From NCBI GenBank assembly GCA_023455425.1, contig JAEYCM010000050.1, positions 1 through 40,754 on the forward strand: 40,754 nt of DNA. The letters run 5' to 3'. Within the stretch, counting starts at the first letter, position 1, and each line of letters opens with the position of its first letter. The translations under genes were made by a program, and so were the position numbers. The notes beneath the pieces were generated by a model. The model was not told the DNA's origin, ran no database searches, and was given only the letters and a program-made list of their open reading frames with translations. This document shows, in pieces, positions 1 through 8,402 of this stretch. Origin of the DNA: Bacillota bacterium. Its GTDB lineage: Bacteria; Bacillota; Clostridia; Christensenellales; CAG-138.

Positions 1-138
1 GTGCTTGTGCGCGCCTCCGGCACGGAGCCGCTCATCCGCATCATGCTCGAAGGCAAGGATGAGGAAGAAATCCGCGATCATGCCGTATCGCTTGCGCACA
101 TACTGGAAAAGAATCATGAAGGGAAGCTCAAAGCGTAA
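1..138 (+). CDS. glmM: Phosphoglucosamine mutase, C-terminal end (partial)
   Basis: The window opens inside a gene whose last 45 residues are visible. They contain RASGTEPLIRIMLEG, the phosphate-binding loop of the C-terminal domain of alpha-D-phosphohexomutases. GlmM converts glucosamine-6-phosphate to glucosamine-1-phosphate for UDP-GlcNAc and peptidoglycan synthesis. The spacing of the motif about 30 residues before the stop fits GlmM best, but a related phosphomannomutase cannot be excluded without the N-terminal part. The TAA stop at 136-138 overlaps the ATG of the next gene by one base, so the two are translationally close and probably co-transcribed. Confidence 0.75.
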   Translation: MLVRASGTEPLIRIMLEGKDEEEIRDHAVSLAHILEKNHEGKLKA

Positions 139-776
139 TGCTTAATCAAGACCGTACGCGCATGGCTTTAGCGGCTTTGGCCGCCGCCTACCCCAATCCC
201 AGGCCGGAGCTAAGGTTCACCACGCCCTATGAACTGCTGGTGGCCACCATGCTCAGCGCCCAGTGTACGGACAAGCAGGTCAACAAATGCACTGAAAAGC
301 TCTTTGCCGTTTATAACACGGCGGAGCAAATGGCCAAGCTTTCTGAGGACGAGCTGTTCCCCTACATCAAAAGCTGCGGGCTGTACCTGACCAAGGGTAA
401 AAACATTATCGCCACCAGCAGAATTCTTATGGAGCAGTATGGCGGCGAAGTTCCGCGCGACCGGGACGCGCTCGTGAAGCTCCCCGGCGTGGGCAGGAAG
501 ACGGCGAACGTCGTGGTGTCAAACGCGTTCCATATCCCCGCCATCGCGGTGGATACGCATGTGTTCCGGGTCGCCAACCGCATCGGGCTCGCCGAGGCGA
601 AAGATGTGCTCAACACCGAAAAACAGCTCATGGCCGCCATCCCTGAACAGGATTGGGGCGACGCGCACCACTGGATCATCTTCCACGGGCGCAGGGTGTG
701 CCATGCCCAAAGGCCGGACTGCGAACACTGCTGCGTCAATATGGTGTGCGAGTTTTACCATAAGGCGAAGGAATAA
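138..776 (+). CDS. nth: Endonuclease III (DNA glycosylase/AP lyase)
   Basis: This 212-residue protein is a base-excision-repair enzyme that removes oxidised pyrimidines and cleaves the abasic site. The helix-hairpin-helix motif LPGVGRKTANVVV (115-127) carries the catalytic lysine K121, and D139 in AVDTH is the conserved catalytic aspartate. The C-terminus has the iron-sulfur cluster ligands C188, C195, C198 and C204 in the standard C-X6-C-X2-C-X5-C spacing. Length is normal for the family. The ATG shares its A with the last base of the glmM stop (TAATG), which fixes the start by coupling. No odd features are seen. Confidence 0.97.
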   Translation: MLNQDRTRMALAALAAAYPNPRPELRFTTPYELLVATMLSAQCTDKQVNKCTEKLFAVYNTAEQMAKLSEDELFPYIKSCGLYLTKGKNIIATSRILMEQYGGEVPRDRDALVKLPGVGRKTANVVVSNAFHIPAIAVDTHVFRVANRIGLAEAKDVLNTEKQLMAAIPEQDWGDAHHWIIFHGRRVCHAQRPDCEHCCVNMVCEFYHKAKE

Positions 777-942
777 GGCACGGGACGCTTATCTACTTTT
801 CTTTCCACGAAAGAAAAGTAGCAAAAGAAAGCGGATATATAGAGTCGAGCAAAGATAAAGAGGGTTTCTTAAGGGACGTTACGTCCCTTAAGTGGGGTTA
901 TAGGGGCAAAGCCCCTATGCTAATCAAGAAAAGAGGTTTTCC
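777..942. repeat. Nth-obgE spacer with three consecutive palindromes
   Basis: This 166-base spacer holds three strong inverted repeats in a row: a 12-base stem at 793-804/810-821, a nearly perfect palindrome CTTAAGGGACGT/ACGTCCCTTAAG at 868-879/881-892, and ATAGGGGC/GCCCCTAT at 900-907/911-918. None is followed by a T-run of terminator type on the plus strand, so obgE may still be read through from upstream. The stretch resembles mobile palindromic repeats rather than a gene. It ends just before the obgE ribosome binding site AAGAGG. Confidence 0.7.
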
Positions 943-2214
943 ATGCAATTCATAGACCGCGCAAAAATCGTTATCAAATCCGGAGACGGCGGCGACGGCT
1001 GCGCTGCGTTCCACCGCGAAAAATATGTGGCCCAGGGCGGGCCTTCCGGCGGCGACGGCGGGCGCGGCGGGGACGTGATATTCGTCGCCGACGCGGGGCT
1101 GACGACGCTGATCGATTTTAAATTCAAGCGCCATTTTCGCGCGGAGCGCGGGGAAAACGGCAAGGCGGAGCTTTCGCGCGGGAAGGACGGCGAGCATCTC
1201 ATCATCAAGGTGCCGGTGGGCACGGTGGTGCGGGATGTGGAAACGGGCGCCGTCATTGCGGACATGAACCAGGCGGGCAAAACGAAAACGCTATTATCCG
1301 GCGGGCGCGGCGGCAAGGGCAACGCGCGGTTCGCGACCCCCACGCGGCAGACGCCGCGGTTCGCTTCCCCGGGCGCGAAGACCATGGAGCGCGAGGTGGA
1401 GCTGGAGCTAAAGACGATCGCGGACGTGGGGTTGATCGGACTTCCCAACGTGGGCAAGTCTACGCTGCTCTCCGTTTTGACCGCGGCCAAGCCCAAGATC
1501 GCGAACTATCACTTTACCACGCTGACTCCGAACCTGGGCGTGGTGCAGCGGTATGAAAAGAGCTTTGTGCTGGCGGATATTCCGGGCCTGATTGAGGGCG
1601 CTTCCGAGGGCGCGGGCCTGGGGCACGAGTTTTTGCGGCATATTGAGCGTACGCGCATGCTCATCCATGTGGTGGACGTGAGCGGCAGCGAAGGGCGCGA
1701 TCCCGTAGAGGATTATGTAAGCATCCGCGCGGAGCTTGCGGCATACAGCGATAAGCTCATTTCTCTGCCCCAGATTGTGGCGGCGAACAAAATGGACATT
1801 ACGGGCGCGGAAGAAGGGCTGGGACTGCTCAAGGAATACTTGGAGCCCCTGGACGTTCCCGTCTGCCCCATCTCCGCCGCAGCGCACCAGGGGTTGGAGC
1901 AATTGCTGGACACCACGGTGCGCATGCTGAATTCCCTCCCCCCTGTGCTGGAGTTTGAAGAGGAAGAGCTAGAATTAAAGCCGCAGTACGAACCGGGCTT
2001 TGCGGTGACCCGCGAGGACGACGGCGCGTTTGTGGTAACGGGCGGAGACGTGGAAAAGATACTCGATACCACCGACCCGAACGACGAAACCTCCATGCGC
2101 CGCTTCCAGCTGCTGCTGCAGAAGAGCGGCATCGTGCAGGCATTAAAGGACGCGGGGGCCACCGACGGCAGCGCGGTGCGGCTGGGCGAGTGGGAGTTTG
2201 ACTTTATTTCGTAG
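943..2214 (+). CDS. obgE: GTPase Obg/CgtA
   Basis: This 423-residue essential ribosome-associated GTPase functions in 50S subunit maturation and, in spore formers, in coupling GTP level to stress and sporulation. Residues 1-158 form the glycine-rich Obg fold (GDGGDG, GGPSGGDGGRGGD). The G domain starts with the P-loop GLPNVGKST (about 166-174), followed by DIPGLIEGA (switch II) and NKMD. The last 80 residues (from PQYEPGF) are the OCT domain typical of Firmicutes Obg. The ATG at 943 follows AAGAGG with normal spacing. A terminator hairpin follows at 2285-2319. Confidence 0.98.
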   Translation: MQFIDRAKIVIKSGDGGDGCAAFHREKYVAQGGPSGGDGGRGGDVIFVADAGLTTLIDFKFKRHFRAERGENGKAELSRGKDGEHLIIKVPVGTVVRDVETGAVIADMNQAGKTKTLLSGGRGGKGNARFATPTRQTPRFASPGAKTMEREVELELKTIADVGLIGLPNVGKSTLLSVLTAAKPKIANYHFTTLTPNLGVVQRYEKSFVLADIPGLIEGASEGAGLGHEFLRHIERTRMLIHVVDVSGSEGRDPVEDYVSIRAELAAYSDKLISLPQIVAANKMDITGAEEGLGLLKEYLEPLDVPVCPISAAAHQGLEQLLDTTVRMLNSLPPVLEFEEEELELKPQYEPGFAVTREDDGAFVVTGGDVEKILDTTDPNDETSMRRFQLLLQKSGIVQALKDAGATDGSAVRLGEWEFDFIS

Positions 2215-2284
2215 AAAGGCTTCCGCATTTCTACGAGGCGCAAAACGGCTTGCCGTTTTGGCGGAATGATAGCAGTAGAATCAG

Positions 2285-2319
2285 GGCAAGGCGTACAGCC
2301 TTGCCTGTTCTGTTTTTTT
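2285..2319 (+). terminator. Rho-independent terminator after obgE
   Basis: GGCAAGGC (2285-2292) pairs with GCCTTGCC (2298-2305) across a five-base loop, followed by a T-rich tract ending in seven T. A second hairpin, CAAAACGG/CCGTTTTG, lies just upstream near 2247-2266. Together they close the glmM-nth-obgE unit. Confidence 0.8.
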
Positions 2320-2569
2320 GGAGGACATGCGCTGAAAGGCAATACGAGTCCGGGGCGGGTTAAAATTCATTTTCATTTCGCCTTCATCTGCGGCGCGGCC
2401 CCAGATAAACGGGCATCCTGCGGATAAGCACAGAATCGGGCAGAACGATATATGTGCCAACTGAATGCTGCCCATCCGGATGTGTCTGAACAGAGAAATC
2501 TACTGTTGATGCCTCATTTCCCCATTAAAACTGCATACGCATAAACTATCATGATTAGGGGCGTGGCAT
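2320..2569. other. AT-richer intergenic region before LysM-GH18 gene
   Basis: No gene is seen in these 250 bases. Close to the downstream start there is CATAAACTA (near 2540), which fits the -10 pattern CATAnnnTA of the mother-cell sigma factor SigK. No convincing -35 was found, so this is only a weak hint of sporulation control. The ribosome binding site of the downstream gene (AGGGGCGTGG) is weak. Confidence 0.35.
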
Positions 2570-3706
2570 ATGATTGATTATGTTGTGAGACCCGGCGACA
2601 CTTTTTATTCTATTGCTGCGGCCTTTGGCATTACGACAGCATATCTGCAATCTGCAAATCCTGAAATTACGAGTCCATATAATATATTTCTAGGGCAAAT
2701 CATTCATGTCCCGGATATCTTTATTCGTCGCTCAATTGATGTGAATGGATTTGTCTTTCCGGATATTGATGCGCAAGTGCTGGCGGCAACATTGCCTTAC
2801 CTGACTTATTTGAGTATATTCAGTTATCAGGTCCTGGCAGATGGCGCTCTCATCGAGGTTGATGATACCCAATTGATTCAAGCCGCCCGCCAGGCAGGAG
2901 TGGCCCCCATGATGGTCATTACCAACATTGAAGCAAACGCGGGCTTTTCAAGTGCTTTGGCGCATACCATACTTACCGACGATCAGGTGCAGCAAACGCT
3001 ACTCAACAACATAGTCGCTCTATTGGAATTGAAAGCTTACTATGGCTTGAATGTTGATTTTGAATATGTTTATCCCATGGATCGGTTGGCATATGTTCGG
3101 TTCCTGCAAACAATCACCGAGAGATTGCGTCCGCTCGGCTACTTTACGGCCATAACAGTTGCGCCAAAGGTTGGCGCAGGACAGCTTGGAATACAGTATG
3201 AGGCTTATGAATATCCTGCAATCGGCATTCTCGTCAACCGCGTTATCCTTACGACTTACGAATGGGGATATACGTTTGGGCCGCCCATTGCGGCCTCACC
3301 TATCGAGCAGGTGCAGCGGGTACTCGACTATGCCATTTCGGTTATTCCCAGCCAAAAGATACTCATGGGCATGCCCAATTACGGCTTTGACTGGACTTTG
3401 CCGTATCAAGCCTTTTCATCAGCGCGTACTGTTTCTTTCGATGAGGCGGAGGCGCTTGCCGCAAGTACGGGAGCCGAAATAAGGTTCGATCCGGCAACGC
3501 AAGTATCGTATTTTAATTATATAGATGATGGAGGGGTGGGACATGTGGTTTCGTTTGATAATGAAACCGGCATTCGCTATCGGCTGGCGTTTATTTCAAG
3601 CTATAACTTGGGAGGAGTGAGCTTTTGGACAATCAACAACTTCTCTCCTGCAAGCTATCAAACGATTAACACCATGTATGATGTGCGTAAAGTGCTTTAT
3701 GATTAA
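2570..3706 (+). CDS. LysM domain plus glycoside hydrolase 18 (SleL/YaaH-like spore enzyme)
   Basis: This 378-residue protein has one N-terminal LysM module (YVVRPGDTFYSIAAAFGI to GQIIHVPD, residues 4-49), which binds glycan strands. A GH18 barrel follows from about residue 55. The GH18 active-site motif reads GLNVDFEYV, with catalytic acid E165. This architecture is that of the spore-associated YaaH/SleL N-acetylglucosaminidases, which degrade cortex muramyl-delta-lactam fragments during germination. No signal peptide is present, as is usual for spore-coat-delivered members. The gene is visibly AT-richer than obgE and the spoIIA genes, so it may have been acquired separately. It would act after SleC (34046-35302). 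Confidence 0.88.
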   Translation: MIDYVVRPGDTFYSIAAAFGITTAYLQSANPEITSPYNIFLGQIIHVPDIFIRRSIDVNGFVFPDIDAQVLAATLPYLTYLSIFSYQVLADGALIEVDDTQLIQAARQAGVAPMMVITNIEANAGFSSALAHTILTDDQVQQTLLNNIVALLELKAYYGLNVDFEYVYPMDRLAYVRFLQTITERLRPLGYFTAITVAPKVGAGQLGIQYEAYEYPAIGILVNRVILTTYEWGYTFGPPIAASPIEQVQRVLDYAISVIPSQKILMGMPNYGFDWTLPYQAFSSARTVSFDEAEALAASTGAEIRFDPATQVSYFNYIDDGGVGHVVSFDNETGIRYRLAFISSYNLGGVSFWTINNFSPASYQTINTMYDVRKVLYD

Positions 3707-3766
3707 TACCGTGTCCCGGCCCGCGCACATATCCGTAGCGCAAGGCCGATTTTATTGCGAATAAAG

Positions 3767-3802
3767 AACCCCGTCTCCACAAGGAAGCGGGGTTTGCTCT
3801 TT
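3767..3802. terminator. Bidirectional terminator between convergent genes
   Basis: AACCCCG (3767-3773) pairs with CGGGGTT (3788-3794), with T-rich sequence to the right and A-rich sequence to the left. It sits exactly between the plus-strand GH18 gene and the minus-strand zinc-ribbon gene, overlapping the stop of the latter. Confidence 0.65.
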
Positions 3803-4109
3803 AATACCTGTTTCTTGACCGCCCCTGTGGCTGGAAGCAGTCCTTGCAATAAACCGGCTTGTCGTTGGATGGCCGGAAAGGAACCATTGTTTCTTTTCCG
3901 CATTGCGCGCATACCGCGGGGAACATCTCACGTTCCGGACGGCCATATCCGCCTCTGCCGCCGCCTTGCTGATTCTTCCTTGCAGCCCTGCATTCCGGGC
4001 ATCTCTGGGGCTCATTCGTAAAGCCCTTTTCCGCATAAAAGTTTTGTTCGCTTTCGCTGAACAGGAAGCCGGTACCGCAATCTCTGCAAGTAAGTGTTTT
4101 GTCTGCCAA
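3801..4109 (-). CDS. Zinc-ribbon protein with four CxxC pairs
   Basis: This 102-residue protein carries four CxxC knuckles: C8/C11, C37/C40, C67/C70 and C88/C91, enough for two zinc ribbons. A glycine/arginine-rich linker (49-60, GGGRGGYGRP) joins them. It belongs to the small zinc-ribbon family common in Clostridia (first half CRDCGTGFLFSESEQNFYAEKGF, quoted here only as a type). The function is unknown, and nucleic-acid binding is only an inference from the ribbon and basic linker. The start is TTG at 4109, chosen because it lies directly after GGAGGTATATCTAA; no ATG gives a better fit. Confidence 0.8.
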   Translation of the reverse strand: MADKTLTCRDCGTGFLFSESEQNFYAEKGFTNEPQRCPECRAARKNQQGGGRGGYGRPEREMFPAVCAQCGKETMVPFRPSNDKPVYCKDCFQPQGRSRNRY

Positions 4110-4384
4110 TTAGATATACCTCCGTTTTTACCAAGCATTCATTGCCTAGCCTATTTAGTATACCACAGTATGGCCTTGTTTGCACGATAAAGTTTGTACA
4201 GCGCGTTGCCTCTTTTTGCGATTATCATCGGGACCTATCTCCCCTCCCTTTTCCATGTATAAAAAGTTCCTCTGGCGGGCATACTGCAAACGGGGGAGTC
4301 TAGTCATTAAACAAACTTTTCTGGACACAAAAAGCGTTTTCGACAAAGAGAGTGGCATTCAAACAAAAGCGCCCCCGATTTTAC
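4110..4384. other. Intergenic region upstream of spoIIA promoter
   Basis: About 275 bases with no convincing gene, between the divergent zinc-ribbon gene and the spoIIA operon. Short open frames here lack ribosome binding sites and family resemblance. Confidence 0.5.
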
Positions 4385-4414
4385 AAAGGAGCGGCAGCAG
4401 GTTAGGGAGAATAC
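4385..4414 (+). promoter_or_regulatory. Candidate SigH promoter of the spoIIA operon
   Basis: AAAGGAGCG (4385-4393), a 12-base spacer, then GGAGAATAC (4406-4414). This matches the known SigH pattern RnAGGAwWW-N11/12-RnnGAATww in its core AGGA and GAAT elements and in spacing. It lies about 57 bases upstream of the spoIIAA ATG. spoIIA is a classical SigH target, so position and family knowledge agree. Confidence 0.7.
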
Positions 4415-4470
4415 AACACAGGCACAAATGAGGGATGTTCCGGACAGTAAAATCCGGAGGAGGAGGGCAC

Positions 4471-4776
4471 ATGGAACTTGACGCAACCCGGAAGGGCCAG
4501 CGTTTGAAGGTGCGGTTGTCCGGCGAGCTGGATCACCACAGCGCGGAAGGGGTACGCGAGGCGCTCGACGCGCTCATTGCGGACCAGACGGTAAAGGAGC
4601 TTATTCTGGATCTTTCCGGCGTGAGCTTTATGGACAGTTCAGGCCTGGGCGTGGTACTCGGCCGCTACCGGGCGCTCAATGCCCGCGGCGGGCGGCTGTT
4701 GCTTGCAGGGGTACCGGCGAACATTGACCGGATCTTCCGGTTATCCGGCCTGTATGCGTTGGTGGAACGGGCTTAA
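4471..4776 (+). CDS. spoIIAA: Anti-sigma F factor antagonist SpoIIAA
   Basis: This 101-residue STAS-domain protein binds SpoIIAB and releases SigF in the forespore. The phosphorylation motif FMDSSGLGV is present with S57 as the residue equivalent to Ser58 of Bacillus subtilis. The ATG at 4471 follows GGAGGAGGAGGG and gives the standard length; an earlier in-frame ATG at 4435 would add a glycine-rich tail and lacks a good ribosome binding site. The gene is first in the order spoIIAA-spoIIAB-sigF, which is conserved in endospore formers. Confidence 0.96.
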   Translation: MELDATRKGQRLKVRLSGELDHHSAEGVREALDALIADQTVKELILDLSGVSFMDSSGLGVVLGRYRALNARGGRLLLAGVPANIDRIFRLSGLYALVERA

Positions 4777-4803
4777 CGGGCAGCAAGAGGGGAAAAGAGG
4801 GGT

Positions 4804-5244
4804 ATGGACATGCATGACAATCAAATGCGGCTGGAGTTTTTGAGCCTTTCGCAAAATGAAGCGTTTGCGCGCTCGGTAGCGGGCGCGTTCATCACGCCGT
4901 TGAACCCGACCATAGAGGAATTGACGGATGTGCGCACCGCCGTATCCGAGGCGGTGACCAACGCCATTATCCACGGCTATGCGAATACCACCGGGCTTGT
5001 GGTGCTCGAAGGGCGCATAGAGGGGGATACGTGTACGCTCACCGTGCGGGACAGCGGCGTCGGCATTCCCGACGTCACGTTGGCGCGGCAGCCGTTTTAT
5101 ACCACCCACCCGGAGCTGGAGCGTTCCGGTATGGGCTTTACGCTGATGGAAACCTTCATGGACGAGGTGGAGGTCAGCTCCCGCGTGAACGGCGGCACCG
5201 AAGTTATGATGAAAAAAACATTCAAGAGGCAGGCGACGCAATGA
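4804..5244 (+). CDS. spoIIAB: Anti-sigma F factor / serine kinase SpoIIAB
   Basis: This GHKL-fold kinase phosphorylates SpoIIAA and holds SigF inactive before septation. The ATP-binding boxes are clear: N-box EAVTNAIIHGY, G1 box DSGVGIPD and G2 box ERSGMGFTLME. Two close ATG starts exist, at 4804 and 4810. The second gives the length and N-terminus (MHDNQMRLEF) closest to the family and better spacing from the AAGAGGGG ribosome binding site. The last bases overlap the sigF start as ATGA, indicating translational coupling. Confidence 0.96.
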   Translation: MDMHDNQMRLEFLSLSQNEAFARSVAGAFITPLNPTIEELTDVRTAVSEAVTNAIIHGYANTTGLVVLEGRIEGDTCTLTVRDSGVGIPDVTLARQPFYTTHPELERSGMGFTLMETFMDEVEVSSRVNGGTEVMMKKTFKRQATQ

Positions 5245-5978
5245 TGGATGCAGCGCCGCTGCCCCATGAGGAGGTCCTCCCGCTCATACGCAGCGCGCAG
5301 GGCGGGGACGGCGTGGCGATGGAGGAGCTGGTGCGGCACAACGCAGCGCTTGTCAAATCTATCGTAAAGAAGTACCTCGGCAGGGGAATTGAATTTGACG
5401 ATTTGTTCCAGATCGGCTGTCTGGGGCTGGTGAAAGCCATCCAAAATTATGACGAGGCGTTCAACGTGCGCTTTTCCACCTATGCCGTGCCCATGATCGC
5501 CGGAGAAATCAAGCGGTTTTTGCGGGACGACGGCATGATCAAGGTCAGCCGCTCCATCAAGGAGCTTGCGACGCGCGTGGCCGCCGCGCAGGAGCGCCTG
5601 CGGCGGACGCTTGGCAGCGACCCGGGTATTCAGGAGATCGCGCGTGAGGTGGAGGCGGAGCCGGAAGATATCGCAGCGGCGCTGGAGGCCGTGCGGCCGC
5701 ACGTTTCGCTTTACGAGCATGTGTATGACGACGGTTCGGAAGCGACGCTGATGGACCGCATGCAGCAGGAGGGCGCGGAGGATACCTTCGTGGTGGACCG
5801 CATTCTGTTAAAAGAGTTGTTGGGCCAGTTGGAAGCGCGGGAAAGACAGCTCATTGTGCTGCGGTATTTTCAGGACAAGACGCAGTCCGAAATCGCGCAG
5901 CTGATGGGGGTTTCCCAGGTGCAGATTTCACGCTTGGAAAACCGCATCATCAGCAAGCTGCGGGATGCGGCGAAATAG
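5241..5978 (+). CDS. sigF: RNA polymerase sigma factor SigF (early forespore)
   Basis: This 245-residue SigB/F/G-group sigma factor has region 2 at about residues 30-100 (VKKYLGRGIEFDDLFQIGC, FSTYAVPMIAGEIKRFLRDDG), region 3 in the middle, and region 4 at the C-terminus with helix-turn-helix TQSEIAQLMGVSQVQISRLE. The place after spoIIAB identifies it as SigF rather than SigG. The start ATG at 5241 overlaps the spoIIAB stop by four bases and has AAGAGG upstream. A longer open frame continues upstream inside spoIIAB but is an artefact of the overlap. Confidence 0.96.
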   Translation: MMDAAPLPHEEVLPLIRSAQGGDGVAMEELVRHNAALVKSIVKKYLGRGIEFDDLFQIGCLGLVKAIQNYDEAFNVRFSTYAVPMIAGEIKRFLRDDGMIKVSRSIKELATRVAAAQERLRRTLGSDPGIQEIAREVEAEPEDIAAALEAVRPHVSLYEHVYDDGSEATLMDRMQQEGAEDTFVVDRILLKELLGQLEARERQLIVLRYFQDKTQSEIAQLMGVSQVQISRLENRIISKLRDAAK

Positions 5979-6056
5979 GGAAATGCTCCTGCCGCTTTTG
6001 AATGCGGACATGCGATCAAAAAAGCAGGAGTGCGTGGCCCCGCTTCCAGATTACAG

Positions 6057-7484
6057 TTATTCAACAGGCACAACGGCGAGCAACGCCGTTTCCCCCAGCG
6101 TCATGTCAAAAAGCAGCAAGCGGTTACGTGCGCTGTCTATTTCTACATACCAGATATTGCTGGCATACCCGTTCTCTTTGGCTGTTTCTGTTTGATAGCG
6201 CGGCGTATAGGGAATAGTATCGCTCACGGGTTCGCTTTCCCCTTCCCACGTGGTGAGAAATACACGGCTTTCGTCGTGCCGCCAGGTATACGCCCCCGCT
6301 TCACTTACATAAAGAACCTGCTCGCGGGGCGCGGTGAGGATAAGTTCTTTTGTTTGCCGCATGGTATCGAGATCAAGTGCAAGGATTTTATGGCCGATCG
6401 TATATTTGACGTCATATAAGTCCTCTTCTTCATATCTCTCGATTTGGTTTGTATGGCTGGATACTACCAAATAATGCATACGTCCCTGCTGACCGGCGTA
6501 TCGTTTCAAAAATATCTCGGACTTCCAATCCAGTTCAACTGCGTACTCGCTTTTTGAAAGCTCAAGGGCTGGCGTAATACGGATATCCATATTGCTTGCA
6601 TATATTCCATACGGCGCATTTTGATAAAAAAGCAAATTTTGATTGCCATAAACAGGGCCCCCATCTCTGGCCTTCCTATCCAACCGGGTATAGCCAATGT
6701 CGCTGTATATGCCGTTCTCGTATCTGCCACTTGCTATCAAAGAACCGCCTTCAAGCACCCAGATATCTTCCCGGTAAGCTCCTGGAATATTATATTCCTC
6801 CTCCAACTGGGTTCCAAACAGCCGCAGGACTGCCTGCTGGTCTTCCGCTGAAATATCCAATCCCAGCCCTTGGGGATATAAGGCATCCATGAGGTAAGCG
6901 AACGGTTTACCTATGGTTTCTTCGTTAAAAACGGCCCGTAACGCAAATCTCCCCCGCCTCATATAGTCCGTACGGTCCCGTAGTATGATTCCCCGATATT
7001 TTTCGGGGTCTTTCATGGTGATCACCGGGGATAAGGCAGTATCCTTTTTATGTAGCAAATAGATGCCATACTCCTCCTGATCCGTCCCATTCTTTTGCTT
7101 TTCCTTTTGTTCTTCCTCCAAAGGCAGTTGACCGTATACCAAAAGCGTATCGCCCCAACAGGCAATTTCCTGAACAGGACGCTCAAACGTATAAAGCATC
7201 TTCGGCTCCTGCCCCGGCTCTACGCGGCATAGCTGAGCGCCATCTTCCGTATTGCGAAGGTAATAAGCCACCGAACTATCATAGGTGACCATATTTTCAA
7301 ATTCGTATTGCCTTCTATTGCCTTCCTGTTGTCTTATGACAAGAAGATTTGGGTTATAGATATCGGGAGGACGCCCACAGCCGCTTGGACCAACTATTGA
7401 AAGGCATCCGGTAAAACTTATACAAATGAATATTAAGCAGCAAAGCTTTAAAATCCGGGACAAACGAGTGCCAATTGGATACAT
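6057..7484 (-). CDS. Lipoprotein, beta-propeller-like, unknown function
   Basis: This 475-residue exported protein has a signal peptide with a cysteine-rich hydrophobic core (LKLCCLIFICISF) and a lipobox FTGC with lipidated C27, so it should be anchored on the outer face of the membrane. The rest is rich in repeated strands of the type 'variable-YYLRNTEDG-LCRV', resembling DUF5050-like six-bladed propellers, but no family is recognised with certainty. The start at 7484 follows a GGGGGAAAGCGGG ribosome binding site and gives a normal lipoprotein signal. A promoter lies at 7541-7569. No enzyme motif is seen. Confidence 0.75.
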   Translation of the reverse strand: MYPIGTRLSRILKLCCLIFICISFTGCLSIVGPSGCGRPPDIYNPNLLVIRQQEGNRRQYEFENMVTYDSSVAYYLRNTEDGAQLCRVEPGQEPKMLYTFERPVQEIACWGDTLLVYGQLPLEEEQKEKQKNGTDQEEYGIYLLHKKDTALSPVITMKDPEKYRGIILRDRTDYMRRGRFALRAVFNEETIGKPFAYLMDALYPQGLGLDISAEDQQAVLRLFGTQLEEEYNIPGAYREDIWVLEGGSLIASGRYENGIYSDIGYTRLDRKARDGGPVYGNQNLLFYQNAPYGIYASNMDIRITPALELSKSEYAVELDWKSEIFLKRYAGQQGRMHYLVVSSHTNQIERYEEEDLYDVKYTIGHKILALDLDTMRQTKELILTAPREQVLYVSEAGAYTWRHDESRVFLTTWEGESEPVSDTIPYTPRYQTETAKENGYASNIWYVEIDSARNRLLLFDMTLGETALLAVVPVE

Positions 7485-7540
7485 CTTTACCCGCTTTCCC
7501 CCGGCAATGCCGGGTATCATGTCTAGCTTGTGTTTGTCAT

Positions 7541-7569
7541 ATTGTACCATAAGTACATTTGTTCGTAAA
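7541..7569 (-). promoter_or_regulatory. Promoter of the lipoprotein gene
   Basis: On the minus strand TTTACG and TACAAT are separated by 17 bases, about 60 bases upstream of the lipoprotein ATG. The -10 is good and the -35 moderate. Confidence 0.5.
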
Positions 7570-7589
7570 TGCAAAAATGCAATTCATGC

Positions 7590-7615
7590 AAAAAAGCGGA
7601 GCACATGGCTCCGCT
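7590..7615 (-). terminator. Terminator after the C39-like gene
   Basis: Read on the minus strand, GCGGAGC and GCTCCGC form a seven-base stem with a five-base loop followed by TTTTTT. It lies 14 bases beyond the stop of the C39-like peptidase. Confidence 0.85.
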
Positions 7616-7628
7616 CCAAACAAAACAG

Positions 7629-8402
7629 CTACTTGTTAATAGCAATAATGAACCTAAAAATCTCTACGTTATTTCTATATGTATCCTGAATCCCGTCAAC
7701 GTAATAGTAATCACTATCCTCACCATCGTTAAGAATTCTTAACGGATGATTTGGATCCCCCGTAGGATAACACGCCACAAAATGCGCGCCAATATTTGCC
7801 GGAGTAGTTTCTGATTTAGTTGCAATTCTAGGATTCAAATAGCCGTATACATAAATACTGGCATCCGCTTGTAAAACTTCCCGTTCCACATCTTCTTTCG
7901 TAAAATAGATTTTCGCATCATATCCTTTTCTTTTAAAATAGCGAACCAAGTACAGCGGGTCGGTACCTGATGTGCCACCCAAAAGAGCTCCGTTTTCGAC
8001 TTCTTTCATAACATCATAGGGTTTATGGTCATCACCCAATGCTTTTAACACATTATGAGCAGAAATCCAACCGCAACCGTTCGCAGCAGATGTTCCTCTG
8101 CCATATCCAGAATTCAATTGCTTTTGGTTAATAATATATCCGTCCTTGCTGAATCCAGGACTTTTCTGTCCTGTCTCCGGATCCTTTGCACTTAACGCCT
8201 CTTTATCGGGATCCATATCCGGTTCAGGCCGTATCAGATTATGCATAATTATATTCGCCCATTCGGCGCCATCCGATAGTTGGCGAATAATCGGATAAAG
8301 CGCTTTATAAGCGCTTAGCCCACCTCCCGGCAAGACATCATACCATATGGCTTTATACTGATCCGAAACCCATTTCGCCTGGATTTGACTTCCCGGTCCG
8401 GA
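7629..8402 (-). pseudogene. C39-like cysteine peptidase domain, 3' part of a frameshifted gene
   Basis: This open frame (bounded upstream by a TGA at 8403-8405) encodes SQIQAKWVSDQYKAIWYDVL and then a papain-like domain. The motif NGCGWISAHNVLKAL holds the candidate nucleophile cysteine and GAHFVACYP the candidate histidine, as in peptidase_C39_2-type proteins. The protein-like sequence begins well upstream of any start codon: the first usable one (TTG at 8333) lacks a fitting context and would cut away conserved-looking residues. It is therefore the second half of the gene that starts at 9118, separated by a one-base frameshift in about 8385-8402. No signal peptide is seen. Confidence 0.75.

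Noticed and set aside
8315..8402. Programmed -1 frameshift in the C39-like gene
   Set aside because: No canonical slippery heptamer in the zero frame was found in the overlap region.
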